The notes beneath the pieces are model-generated. The model saw only the letters and a program-made list of their open reading frames with translations, was not told where the DNA came from and searched no databases. From Lachnospiraceae bacterium (GTDB lineage Bacteria > Bacillota > Clostridia > Lachnospirales > Lachnospiraceae), in contig CAADTT010000147.1 in assembly GCA_900752065.1 (NCBI GenBank), positions 1-31,851 of the forward strand: a stretch of DNA of 31,851 nt, written 5' to 3'. Position 1 is the first letter of the stretch; each line of letters opens with the position of its first letter. Shown here piece by piece: positions 5,857 through 14,306 of the stretch. The position numbers and the translations under genes were made by a program.

Positions 5857-8800
5857 ATGAACCATTCATTGAAGGAACGTGCAGAGAGACGATTAGAGCG
5901 CCGGAGAAGGCAGCGTATTCGAAACCGTGTGGTATGTATTGCGGCGGCAGCGGTAGTTCTTATTACCGTATATCTGCTGATGATGCCTGCGGTCACTCTC
6001 GAGAAAGAGACAGTCTGCGGGCTTGAGGAGCACCAGCACACAGAGGAATGTTATCAGGCAGGAGAAAAGAAAATTGTATGCGTGCCGCAGGAGGGAGCGC
6101 TGCACCAGCACACGGAGGCATGCTATGATGAATCGAAGAATCTGATCTGTCCCTGGCAGGAAGCAGAGGGGACAGCACATACGCATGATGAGAGCTGTTA
6201 TGTGCAGGAGGATAAGACGGTTTCGGAGAAACCAGTGTGTGGATTGCAGGAAGTACAGGAGCATGTACATACAGAAAAATGTTTTGAGCAGCAGGAAAAA
6301 ACACTGATCTGTGGAAAACAGGAGCATACGCATACACAGGAATGTCTGGCAAAAGAGACGGAGGCTTTCACAGAGGAGACAAAGGCTTCTGTTACGCAGA
6401 CGGAAGCGGACACGGAAAAGAAAGACCAGGAAACGGCGGCTGAATCCGGGAAGGAAACAGAAGGAGTTCAGGAGACCGAAAAGACAGCGCAGAAGGAGAC
6501 GGAAACGGAAACGGAGAGCCGTCCGGTCGTCCGGAAGGTAAGCCGTGCAGCGGCAGAGGCGCTGCCGCTTGAGGACAGCCAGATCAGCAAAGCGGAGTTG
6601 TATTACAAGAGTGGAGACGGCGACTGGGTTAAAATTACGCCGGATACGCAAGATGTTCCGGGAAATGCACAGATGAAACTGGTAATTGACTATGAGGGTG
6701 TGAACAAGCAGACTCTGATAGATAAGGGCGGACTGCTTTGCTATACGCTGCCGGAATTTCTGGTGAACCCATCAGCGTCGGGAAACATTCAGGACAGCAA
6801 GCTGAATGTTATCGGAACGATTTCTCTGGATGGAAGCCAGAAGGTGTTGCTGGACTTTGAGGATAAATGGCTTGCAGATTTGAAGGAGATGCAGGTGGAC
6901 GGTTCTTTCAGCGTGGCAGGATATCTGGACTGGGAGGATGTGAAAGACAAGGAAACCATGCAATATGTAGTCGGCGGCGTTACGATTACAGTCAATTTTG
7001 AGTCTGATATGGGCGCAAAATATTCTACGGCAGACATCGAAAAAAGTGTGGCGGAAAAGGTGGAGGAGCTTGCAGAGGGCGATTACCTTACCTATACGCT
7101 GACGGTGACAGCGGGAGCGCAGGGAGCGACGGATGTCAGTGTGGTAGATTCCTTTACCGGAAACGCCGGATATATCGAGGAGTTTGCCGGCGTTACAGAT
7201 ACGGCGGCAGATGTGAACCAGTCAGGAGGACCGCAGGAGACGGCAGCCAACGGGAAAACGCCGGGAAAGGTTTATATCGGAAGTGCGCCGACAACGGAAA
7301 ACCCGATACCCGCAGAGGGAAATGCACAGGTTCAGAAGCCCGGAACTCTGGTATGGAAGATCGGGGATATGACGGCTAATGAGACCCGCACGCTGACCTA
7401 TAAGGTAAAGCTGAAGGCTGGCTATACGGGAATCGTGCCAAGCAACAAGAATCTGACAAATAAAGCGGTCGTTTATGTAAAGAGCTATCCGGAAAATGAG
7501 GATACGGCAGTCTTCACGCCGAGCGCAGGGGCAACGATGATTAAAGAGAGGGGCGTTTACAGAAAAGACCCGAACGGCGGAGGAATTATTTCCTATAACA
7601 TATGGGTGTACGCACCGGAAACAAACAGCTATACACTGAACAATGTCCGGTTGGATGATACACTGAATTTTGACAACTCAAATAAGACAGATGCAGCGCT
7701 GCTCCCATATCTGACCTATGTGGAGGACAGCTTACATCTGTATAAAGGAAATATCGTAATATCGGGAAGCAATCTAACAAGCTCGGAGGCTACGGAGGAG
7801 ATACCTCTTGGCAGTGTGGGCGCGGAAAATAATCCAGCGATAGATAATGGCACGGCGAAGAACTTCCGGCTTTATATCGGTGATCTGGCGCCGGGAGAAG
7901 GAAGGAAGATCACCTATGAGGTGAAGATGGATGAGGAAGCCTTCACCCTGAAAAATAATATGCTTTTGAAGAACCGCGCGAGGATTTTTTCGGACGACAG
8001 CGTGACGGGCGGGGGCGGTCAGTTGAACGCTTATAATTCATCAGCAGAATTTGTACCAAAGCGTTGGAACAGGAAGCTTGTAAGCACAGCGCTGACAAGT
8101 CAGCGGGTGATTGCCATTCCGGAGTCGGATGCGGTATATGAGTGCGGAAACGGGACGGTTCAGGCAGGAGTTTCCCCGGGCAGTTTCACCGTTCCGTCAG
8201 GAAGCTTCCCCTATACGGTCGTTGTAAATGAGGCGGGAGACTGGAATCTTTCAGGGACGACCTTTGGGGATACGTTGGGACAGTACCTGCGTTACACCGG
8301 ATATGTGAAGGTAGACGCCTATGAGATCACAGGAGATCCATCTCCGCTGCAGAATGACAGTCAGGCATTGACAGGCGTGCAGGGCGGCACGCTGGCAAAA
8401 ACTGCATGGGTGAAGGTCGACGGGGCGCAGAGTTTCGGCTTTAAACCGTCCGATCTGGGAATATCTGGGAATTACGCATATGTCCTGACCTATTATGCAG
8501 AACCGCATAATGTCACGGTGGCATCTGCAAGTGTAAATAACAGGTTCAGACTGACCGGAGGCGTTATAGGACCGGGCGGAGGAAGCTACAGGATTAATGG
8601 CGTATCTGTGGATGTCTCGGTACTCGTGCAGGATAGCAGTAATTTCGGAGCGCATAAGTATGCATGGTATATGGAGCAGCCCCGCGAGAATCCTGCGACG
8701 GGATATGAAAGAGGTACTCTGTACTGGGTGATTGCAGCTACCGGAAACAGAATCAGCAGTCAGGTGAAAATAAAAGACAGTATTACGACGAATACCGGCA

Positions 8801-11115
8801 GTCATAGTCTTCTGAGTGATGCCGTGGTGGGAGTCTACAAGGGCAGCCTGCCGGAAGGGAAGACCAGCATTACGGCGTACAGAAATCTGAAGGATTTCCG
8901 GGAAGGACTGGAGCAGAATCCGAACATGGCAGAGCTGGTGCGGGGAGAAGATTACGTATGGAATCTGAACGGGGCGAAGGAGTTTGTTCTTGGCTTTCCG
9001 GAGACCATTGAGCTGGGAGAAAATGAAGCGGTTTATATCATTGTAAAAACGGCAAAGATTGCACCGGTGGCAACGAAATCGGATCATTATACCTGTCATA
9101 ATAATATATCGACCAGCGGAGATAACGGTGCGACCTGGTCAGGTGCAGGAAGTGCACAGCTTGTCGCTTATGAGAGCGGAAAAGGCTATAAAGAATCTCA
9201 GGGAGTTTATACCTATGACGGCGTGAACTGGCAGACACTGCAGAGCGCGCAGAAGGGTGCGGTTTACCGGGCGATCCAGACCGGAGAAGGCGGAGTGCAG
9301 GCGCCGGGAACTTATCTGGCATGGCAGGCAGAGGTCAACTGGGATGGAAGTATAGCAGGAATGGCAGAAGTGCTGGACGAAATTCCGGCAGGACTGGAGC
9401 TTGTTTATGTGGAAATGTACCAGAAGGCATCCTATTATAACGGGCAAACACAGCCGTCGACACCGGAGATTGGGGAACTGGAAAGCGCCGGATGGGAGCA
9501 GAAGGGACGAAATGGTACGATTGCCTACTACCAGAGGGAGACCGGACAGGTGCGGTGGAATGTGGCAAACCTGGCAGCGGGTCCCAAGAGCCAGCGGCAT
9601 GTAACCTTCCAGTTGGTTTGCAGGCTGATAGATCAGGACGTGCTGTTGGGAACAGAAAAGACCTTTACGAACCGGCTTTCTGTACAAAACGAATACGGCG
9701 ATAAAGATGTTGATTACGATGACGTCACCATATCAAGGAAGAATCTGGAGAAAGAAGGGATTCTTAACGGAGATAATGGGGGAATCTGCCCCTTTACAAT
9801 CACAATCAATCCAATTGGAGAGGATCTGGTTCCGGGAGGCGATGAGATCACGCTGATCGATGAACTGAGCAGCAGCCTGATCCTGGACAGCGAGTCCATC
9901 AAGATCAAGAATACAGGCACCAATGCAGAAATTGAAGAAACGCTTTGGACGGCGAAGGTAGTGGAGGCACAGAACGGCAGCCAGACGCTGAAGATCACGA
10001 TGCCGGATAATCTGCCGCTGACAATCAATTATAATACCCGGGTAAATGCAGTGCCGGGGCAGAAGATTTCCATCTCAAATGTAGCGCACTGGGAGGGATA
10101 CAGCGCACCGGATGTGGCGACAGTAACGCAGGATGAGTTTTCTTATCAGGCAAGCGGTACAGCGGGAGGCGCAGCGACGGCAAAACTGGTGGTGACGAAG
10201 ATGGACGAGGCGGATACAGGCAGAAAGCTTTCGGGGGCGGTATTTACGCTCCAGAAGGTAAAGGCGTATAATGCGGAACAGGGTCAGTTTGTAGACGTTC
10301 CGAACGAAACCGTACATGAACAGACAACAGGCGCGGATGGAAAGGCGACTTTCCCGGAGGGAAGCGAAGCATGGATGGAGTTCAATACAGTCTACTGCCT
10401 GAAGGAGAAAAAAGCTCCGGAAGGGTATGTGGTCAGCAGCAAGCCGGTGTATCTGGCAGTGGCGAAGGCGCTGGAAGACGGAGTAAGCTATCCGGCTTTC
10501 CCGGAAGGTGTGAAGGTCTGGTATCAGGGCGCAACATACCAGTATCAGGCGACGAACCATAAAGGAGAGGCGCATGTAGTGAAGAACTTCCAGAACAGGG
10601 ATGGAAATGCACTGGATGGAAATCCGCCGGATGGAGCATACCGCTTCGGGCTCTTTGAAGAAGAGCAGGCGGCGGTGCAGCCTGGAGAGGAGGCGCCGAA
10701 GCCTTCGCAGACGTTGACAATCCGGTACACGGATGGAGAGGCTTCCTACGAGAACGGAGGTGTTACTTTAGAGGAACCTAAGTTTACCGATCTGACGTTG
10801 GACAAGGCGTATTATATCTATGAGCTGGATGATGAGAACCATCCGGTCATGGGAGAAAATTCAGCCGTTGTAAACAGCAGAAATTACAGAGTTACTTATC
10901 TGAATGGTCCGGCTGTGACAGCCACGTCAGATAACCAGACGGAAGGCAAGTTCCCGGCTGTGACCGTGACAAATAAAGCAGAAATCTATCTGCTGCCGGA
11001 GTCCGGCGGAGAGGGTGTTTATGGATATCTTTTGGCGGGGGCGTCCCTTGTGGGGGTAGCACTGCTGATGATGCATAAGAAAAGGAAAAGAAGGGGGAGA
11101 GAGGGAGCAGTATAG
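5857..11115 (+). CDS. Giant sortase-anchored adhesin/pilin-like surface protein with Cys/His modules
   Basis: 1752 residues; ATG 5857 follows GAGGGGGAG. An extended Arg-rich n-region precedes one hydrophobic segment (about 24-45), a long signal peptide. Residues 54-163 hold five modules C-x(4-9)-HxH-x3-C, with Cys pairs 54/65, 75/89, 98/114, 128/142 and 152/163 and strictly HxHxxxC ends. An acidic Glu/Thr/Lys linker follows (about 165-235). The middle is a long series of Ig-like and DUF11-type domains such as GDYLTYTLTV. Near 1440 begins a SpaA/Cna_B domain (VVTKMDEADTGRKLSGAVFTL) with its Glu motif LKEKKAPEGY. A FctA-like domain (GAYRFGLFEEE) follows. The end is an LPESG sorting signal at 1713-1717, a membrane helix and KKRKRRGR. 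It should be the tip or large adhesin of the operon. Ligand unknown. Confidence 0.88.
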   Translation: MNHSLKERAERRLERRRRQRIRNRVVCIAAAAVVLITVYLLMMPAVTLEKETVCGLEEHQHTEECYQAGEKKIVCVPQEGALHQHTEACYDESKNLICPWQEAEGTAHTHDESCYVQEDKTVSEKPVCGLQEVQEHVHTEKCFEQQEKTLICGKQEHTHTQECLAKETEAFTEETKASVTQTEADTEKKDQETAAESGKETEGVQETEKTAQKETETETESRPVVRKVSRAAAEALPLEDSQISKAELYYKSGDGDWVKITPDTQDVPGNAQMKLVIDYEGVNKQTLIDKGGLLCYTLPEFLVNPSASGNIQDSKLNVIGTISLDGSQKVLLDFEDKWLADLKEMQVDGSFSVAGYLDWEDVKDKETMQYVVGGVTITVNFESDMGAKYSTADIEKSVAEKVEELAEGDYLTYTLTVTAGAQGATDVSVVDSFTGNAGYIEEFAGVTDTAADVNQSGGPQETAANGKTPGKVYIGSAPTTENPIPAEGNAQVQKPGTLVWKIGDMTANETRTLTYKVKLKAGYTGIVPSNKNLTNKAVVYVKSYPENEDTAVFTPSAGATMIKERGVYRKDPNGGGIISYNIWVYAPETNSYTLNNVRLDDTLNFDNSNKTDAALLPYLTYVEDSLHLYKGNIVISGSNLTSSEATEEIPLGSVGAENNPAIDNGTAKNFRLYIGDLAPGEGRKITYEVKMDEEAFTLKNNMLLKNRARIFSDDSVTGGGGQLNAYNSSAEFVPKRWNRKLVSTALTSQRVIAIPESDAVYECGNGTVQAGVSPGSFTVPSGSFPYTVVVNEAGDWNLSGTTFGDTLGQYLRYTGYVKVDAYEITGDPSPLQNDSQALTGVQGGTLAKTAWVKVDGAQSFGFKPSDLGISGNYAYVLTYYAEPHNVTVASASVNNRFRLTGGVIGPGGGSYRINGVSVDVSVLVQDSSNFGAHKYAWYMEQPRENPATGYERGTLYWVIAATGNRISSQVKIKDSITTNTGSHSLLSDAVVGVYKGSLPEGKTSITAYRNLKDFREGLEQNPNMAELVRGEDYVWNLNGAKEFVLGFPETIELGENEAVYIIVKTAKIAPVATKSDHYTCHNNISTSGDNGATWSGAGSAQLVAYESGKGYKESQGVYTYDGVNWQTLQSAQKGAVYRAIQTGEGGVQAPGTYLAWQAEVNWDGSIAGMAEVLDEIPAGLELVYVEMYQKASYYNGQTQPSTPEIGELESAGWEQKGRNGTIAYYQRETGQVRWNVANLAAGPKSQRHVTFQLVCRLIDQDVLLGTEKTFTNRLSVQNEYGDKDVDYDDVTISRKNLEKEGILNGDNGGICPFTITINPIGEDLVPGGDEITLIDELSSSLILDSESIKIKNTGTNAEIEETLWTAKVVEAQNGSQTLKITMPDNLPLTINYNTRVNAVPGQKISISNVAHWEGYSAPDVATVTQDEFSYQASGTAGGAATAKLVVTKMDEADTGRKLSGAVFTLQKVKAYNAEQGQFVDVPNETVHEQTTGADGKATFPEGSEAWMEFNTVYCLKEKKAPEGYVVSSKPVYLAVAKALEDGVSYPAFPEGVKVWYQGATYQYQATNHKGEAHVVKNFQNRDGNALDGNPPDGAYRFGLFEEEQAAVQPGEEAPKPSQTLTIRYTDGEASYENGGVTLEEPKFTDLTLDKAYYIYELDDENHPVMGENSAVVNSRNYRVTYLNGPAVTATSDNQTEGKFPAVTVTNKAEIYLLPESGGEGVYGYLLAGASLVGVALLMMHKKRKRRGREGAV

Positions 11116-11192
11116 GATTCAGGCGGTACCCGGAAGGAGAGAAGCCTGAAACGACAGAACAACAGGGCTGAAGGAAATAATAAAGAGAGGGA

Positions 11193-11450
11193 AAAACTCC
11201 GGTGGACAAGGCGACAGCCTTCGCCTATGAGCTGGTAGTAAATAAAGTGGATGGAAATTCAACGAAGGCGCAAAAGCCGGCGCTGTCAGGCGCGAAGTTT
11301 ACGCTCTTCAAAAAGAATGCAGATAATTCCTGGGTAACAGTGGGAGAAGCGGGTAACGGAACAACAAATACCACGTTCACATTTACAGGGCTGAATGCAG
11401 GCGCGGCAGTCCTGCTGGTTGTGAAAAGGCGTATGAGCCGCACGAAATAA
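11193..11450 (+). pseudogene. Remnant of a SpaA-type major pilin gene
   Basis: About 80 codons reading TPVDKATAFAYELVVNKVDG, then LSGAKFTLFKKNAD and TFTFTGLNAG, the typical opening of the last SpaA domain of a shaft pilin. A full pilin would be several hundred residues. Here there is no signal peptide and no start beyond an unsupported GTG (11202). There is also no LPxTG and no membrane tail. A leader-like tract, AAAGAGAGGGAAAAA (11182-11196), runs directly into mid-gene codons, which suggests an internal deletion. After GLNAG the frame appears to shift: KAYEPHEI, resembling the conserved KAPxGY region, is in another frame from about 11430. The 3' part is gone and the sortase gene follows at once. 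Deletion is inferred, not shown. Confidence 0.75.
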
Positions 11451-11471
11451 TGACGGTTAATGAAGGAGCTT

Positions 11472-12308
11472 ATGAAAAAGCATTTATCTACGATTTTGCC
11501 TGTCCTGCTTATGCTGACAGGCATCTGCCTGATGCTGTATCCTTTGGTCAGCGATTACTGGAATTCGCTGCATCAGTCCCGAGCGATTGAGGATTATGCG
11601 GCGGACGTGGCAAAGATGGATACAGCACAGCATGAGGAGATGCGGAGAGCCGCAGAGGACTACAACCGGGCGTTGGCAGGGCAGGGCATCCGCTGGAGCC
11701 TGACAGAAGAAGAAAAACAGCTATATGAAAGCCTGCTGGATGTGACAGGAACAGGAATCATGGGTTATATCGACATCCCTAAGATCCGGGTGTCCCTGCC
11801 TGTCTATCACGGAACGGATGAGACGGTTCTCCAGATTGCGATCGGACATCTGGAGGGATCTTCCCTTCCGGTAGGGGGAGAGAGTTCCCACTGTGTCATA
11901 TCCGGGCACAGGGGACTTCCGTCGGCAAAGCTTTTTACAGATCTGGATGAGATGGAAACTGGCGACCGGTTTTTGATTCATGTGCTGGACGTGACTTTGA
12001 CTTATGAGGTTGACCAGATCCGGATCGTAGAGCCGGATGATATGGAAAATCTTGTGATTGAAAAGGGGAAGGACTATTGTACGCTCGTCACCTGCACGCC
12101 CTATGGGGTCAATTCCCACAGGCTTCTGGTGAGAGGGCATCACATAGAAGAGGAGACGGAGGAAATTCGGGTTTCATCGGATGCCAGAATACTCGATCCG
12201 CTGACCGTAGCTCCTGTAGTGGCGGTTCCGATCCTGATCCTGCTGCTGGTAGGACTTTTTGTTGGAACGGCAGGAAAAAAGAAGCGAAAAGGAGATGAAG
12301 GGAAATGA
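11472..12308 (+). CDS. srtC: Class C (pilus) sortase
   Basis: 278 residues from ATG 11472 (AAGGAG lies only 3 bases before it); ATG 11460 in the same frame has no ribosome site, so the start is uncertain. N-terminal membrane helix (about 8-28), Ser/Thr-type lid region, GYIDIPKIRVSLPVYHG, catalytic His146 in SGHRGLPSAKLF, Cys208 in TLVTCTPYG and Arg217 in NSHRLLVRG. A second C-terminal membrane helix (about 240-265) is typical of class C sortases. Such enzymes polymerise pilins by joining the sorting-signal Thr to a pilin lysine. The gene directly abuts the pilin remnant and overlaps the next gene by 4 bases. With its shaft pilin broken, its remaining substrates here would be the adhesin and minor pilin. 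Confidence 0.92.
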   Translation: MKKHLSTILPVLLMLTGICLMLYPLVSDYWNSLHQSRAIEDYAADVAKMDTAQHEEMRRAAEDYNRALAGQGIRWSLTEEEKQLYESLLDVTGTGIMGYIDIPKIRVSLPVYHGTDETVLQIAIGHLEGSSLPVGGESSHCVISGHRGLPSAKLFTDLDEMETGDRFLIHVLDVTLTYEVDQIRIVEPDDMENLVIEKGKDYCTLVTCTPYGVNSHRLLVRGHHIEEETEEIRVSSDARILDPLTVAPVVAVPILILLLVGLFVGTAGKKKRKGDEGK

Positions 12309-13324
12309 GATGTCTGAGAAAAAATAAATTTGTATTCTTATTTTTCGGTGTACTGGCGCTGGTATTTTGCACGCCGCGGATGGTACATGCACATACGCAG
12401 CCGGAGCTTGACGGTCAGGGGACTGTCGCCATCTCCTATGAGTTTGCAGGAGCAAAGTTTCGTCTGTATAAAGTAGCGGATATGTCGGAGAAAGCGGCAT
12501 TTTCCCTTTCCGGTGAGTTTGCCGGATATCAGGTATCACTGGATGATCTGGACAGCGACGGCTGGCGTGCGGCGGCTCAGACGCTGGCGACATATGCGGA
12601 GAGAGACAGCAGGGCGGTTCAGGCAGAAGGGACTACAGATGCAGACGGAAAGCTACAGTTTTCAGGCCTGACGATGGGGCTTTATCTGGTGACAGGCGAT
12701 AGCCTGCAAAAGGAAAATGTTATATATGAGCCGGTTTCTACATTGGTCAGCCTGCCGAATTTGAATGAGGATGACACCTGGAATTATGCACCTGTCATCA
12801 TTGTGAAATATGAAAAACAGGAACAGAAGCAGGAGACGGTTGCCTGCAAGGTGACGAAGCTCTGGGAGGATGCGGGGCATAAGGATAGCCGCCCGGATTC
12901 TGTCACGGCACAGCTTCTGAGGGACGGCAAGGTGTATGATGAGGTTAAGTTAAAAAAAGAAAACCAGTGGACGCATACCTGGAAGGATCTGGAGCAGGGG
13001 CATAAATGGACAGTTTCGGAAAAGAAAACAGATAAATCCTATACGGTGAAGGTGCAAAAAAGCGGAACGGATTTTGTGATTACCAATACGTATAAGAAAC
13101 AATCGCAAAAGCCTCCGGTAAATCCTCCGGAAAAGCCGGGGGAGACGCCGGAAAAGCCCGGCATCCCACAGACGGGAGACCAGGCGCCGGGAAACATAGC
13201 CGGAGGAGGTTCGGACGTGAAGCTGCCGCAGACGGGACAGCTCTGGTGGCCGGTTCCCTATCTGGCACTGGCAGGGGTTGTGCTGGTATGCCTGGGTATG
13301 TTTCGGAGAAAAAGGGAGAGCTGA
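12305..13324 (+). CDS. Minor/basal pilin with Cna_B domain and LPQTG anchor
   Basis: 339 residues; ATG overlaps the sortase stop (ATGA). Signal peptide to about residue 29 (VHA). The N-terminal domain begins AISYEFAGAKFRLYKVADM, a pilin-type fold. A Cna_B repeat (about 177-262) shows VTKLWEDAGHKDSRPDSV, TVSEKK and ITNTY, the Lys/Glu/Asn pattern that forms an intramolecular isopeptide bond in this family. A Pro-rich linker leads to IPQTGD (about 286) and then LPQTG (307-311), a hydrophobic helix and RRKRES. The LPQTG is the likely sorting site, and the upstream IPQTGD is an unusual second look-alike. The probable role is basal pilin or wall anchor. Confidence 0.88.
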   Translation: MRCLRKNKFVFLFFGVLALVFCTPRMVHAHTQPELDGQGTVAISYEFAGAKFRLYKVADMSEKAAFSLSGEFAGYQVSLDDLDSDGWRAAAQTLATYAERDSRAVQAEGTTDADGKLQFSGLTMGLYLVTGDSLQKENVIYEPVSTLVSLPNLNEDDTWNYAPVIIVKYEKQEQKQETVACKVTKLWEDAGHKDSRPDSVTAQLLRDGKVYDEVKLKKENQWTHTWKDLEQGHKWTVSEKKTDKSYTVKVQKSGTDFVITNTYKKQSQKPPVNPPEKPGETPEKPGIPQTGDQAPGNIAGGGSDVKLPQTGQLWWPVPYLALAGVVLVCLGMFRRKRES

Positions 13325-13327
13325 CAG

Positions 13328-13984
13328 ATGAAAAAGGGAAAGATTCTGATTGCTGGTGGGCTGCTGCTGATTGCGGCAGCTCTTTTTCTTACCGCTCACA
13401 ATATATATGAGGCAATGCATGCGGGAGATGAGGCGGAGATGATACGGAAAACACTGGAACAGGAGATACGGAAAAACGTGGAAGCAGGAGCAGCGAATCG
13501 GGAAGAGACAGATGTGCAGGAGATGGATGAAATGCCTCTGTATGAGCAGTATCCGGATATGGAGATGCCCGTAGAGGTGATAGACGGGTGGGAATACATC
13601 GGAGTCCTGGAAATCAGCGCGCTGGATCTGGTTCTTCCGGTTATGAGCGAATGGAGCTACCCGGGGCTGCGGAAGGCGCCATGCCGCTACAAAGGATCTG
13701 CCTACAGTCATGATCTGATTCTGGCGGGACATAACTACAGCAGCCATTTCGGGAATCTGAAAACACTTGCGCTGGGAGATGAGATTGTTTTTACGGATGT
13801 TCTGGGAAACCGGTTTGTCTATGAACTGGCGGACAGGGAGGAGCTGCCGGGGACGGCGGTGGAGGATATGGAAGCCGGAAACTGGGATCTGACGTTGTTT
13901 ACCTGCACCCTGGGAGGAAGGAGCCGTGTGACGCTGCGGTGTGAACTGGTGGAGGATATTCCGGCGGAAGCGGCAGGTGAGTAG
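13328..13984 (+). CDS. Second sortase of the pilus operon (small, non-class C)
   Basis: 218 residues, starting 3 bases after the minor pilin stop. One N-terminal membrane helix (about 5-24), an acidic linker, then a compact sortase domain: GVLEISALDLVLPV, catalytic His135 in LAGHNYSSHFGNL, Cys193 in TLFTCTLGG and Arg200 in SRVTLRC. It lacks the C-terminal helix of class C enzymes and resembles class D/B-like housekeeping or anchoring sortases. In comparable operons such an enzyme attaches the finished fibre or adhesin to the wall. The LPESG of the adhesin and LPQTG of the minor pilin are candidate substrates; specificity is not readable from sequence. Confidence 0.85.
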   Translation: MKKGKILIAGGLLLIAAALFLTAHNIYEAMHAGDEAEMIRKTLEQEIRKNVEAGAANREETDVQEMDEMPLYEQYPDMEMPVEVIDGWEYIGVLEISALDLVLPVMSEWSYPGLRKAPCRYKGSAYSHDLILAGHNYSSHFGNLKTLALGDEIVFTDVLGNRFVYELADREELPGTAVEDMEAGNWDLTLFTCTLGGRSRVTLRCELVEDIPAEAAGE

Positions 13985-14041
13985 AAAAGAAACCGCCATA
14001 AAATGCAGGAGCGTCAGAAGTAATATCATACCAGTATCAGA

Positions 14042-14081
14042 AAAGGCTAAGAACATTGATTTACCAATGTTCTTAGCCTTT
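14042..14081. terminator. Bidirectional hairpin between the pilus operon and tRNA-Gly
   Basis: AAAGGCTAAGAACATTG (14042-14058) pairs with CAATGTTCTTAGCCTTT (14065-14081), a perfect 17-base-pair stem with a 6-base loop. It lies five bases from the 3' end of the minus-strand tRNA gene, and the minus strand continues TTTTC. It can stop both the tRNA-Gly transcript and the converging operon. Confidence 0.85.
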
Positions 14082-14085
14082 ATGA

Positions 14086-14156
14086 AGCAGATAGCGGGAA
14101 TCGAACCCGTCTCTCCAGCTTGGGAAGCTAGCGTTCTACCGATGAACTATATCTGC
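14086..14156 (-). tRNA. tRNA-Gly (anticodon CCC)
   Basis: Read on the minus strand, a 71-base cloverleaf: acceptor GCAGATA/TATCTGC, D arm GTTC/GAAC with GG in the loop, anticodon stem CTAGC/GCTGG with loop TTCCCAA giving anticodon CCC for GGG codons, and T loop TTCGATT. The discriminator base is T and the CCA end is not encoded. The T-stem base pair at the variable-loop side looks mismatched (A-C). Confidence 0.93.
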
Positions 14157-14165
14157 ATGGACAAT

Positions 14166-14194
14166 ATTATAGCTTATTACGTAGAAATTTACAA
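14166..14194 (-). promoter_or_regulatory. Promoter of tRNA-Gly
   Basis: On the minus strand TTGTAA (14194-14189) and TATAAT (14171-14166) have a 17-base spacer, ending 10 bases before the tRNA 5' end. Confidence 0.75.
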
Positions 14195-14260
14195 GTATTT
14201 TTTAAAATATGTTTTGTTATCCCTGCCTGAGCTGTCCCTGTCTGATGTTTTCCGGCGGGC

Positions 14261-14290
14261 AGAAAAATGCGGCCTCTTTCGAGACCGCAT
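14261..14290 (-). terminator. Terminator of sstT
   Basis: On the minus strand ATGCGGTCTC pairs with GAGGCCGCAT (one G-T pair) around GAAA, followed by TTTTTCT. It lies 16 bases after the sstT stop. Confidence 0.88.
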
Positions 14291-14306
14291 AACCAGAGTA
14301 TTTTGT

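Noticed and set aside
5893..6651. Long minus-strand open frames under the adhesin gene
   Set aside because: They arise from the low stop frequency opposite a Glu/Lys/Thr-biased coding strand and have no start signals or family features.
11202..11450. A genuine 82-residue small pilin
   Set aside because: The GTG has no proper ribosome site and the protein would lack any export or sorting signal; the sequence matches the middle of a normal pilin, with a frame break at its end.
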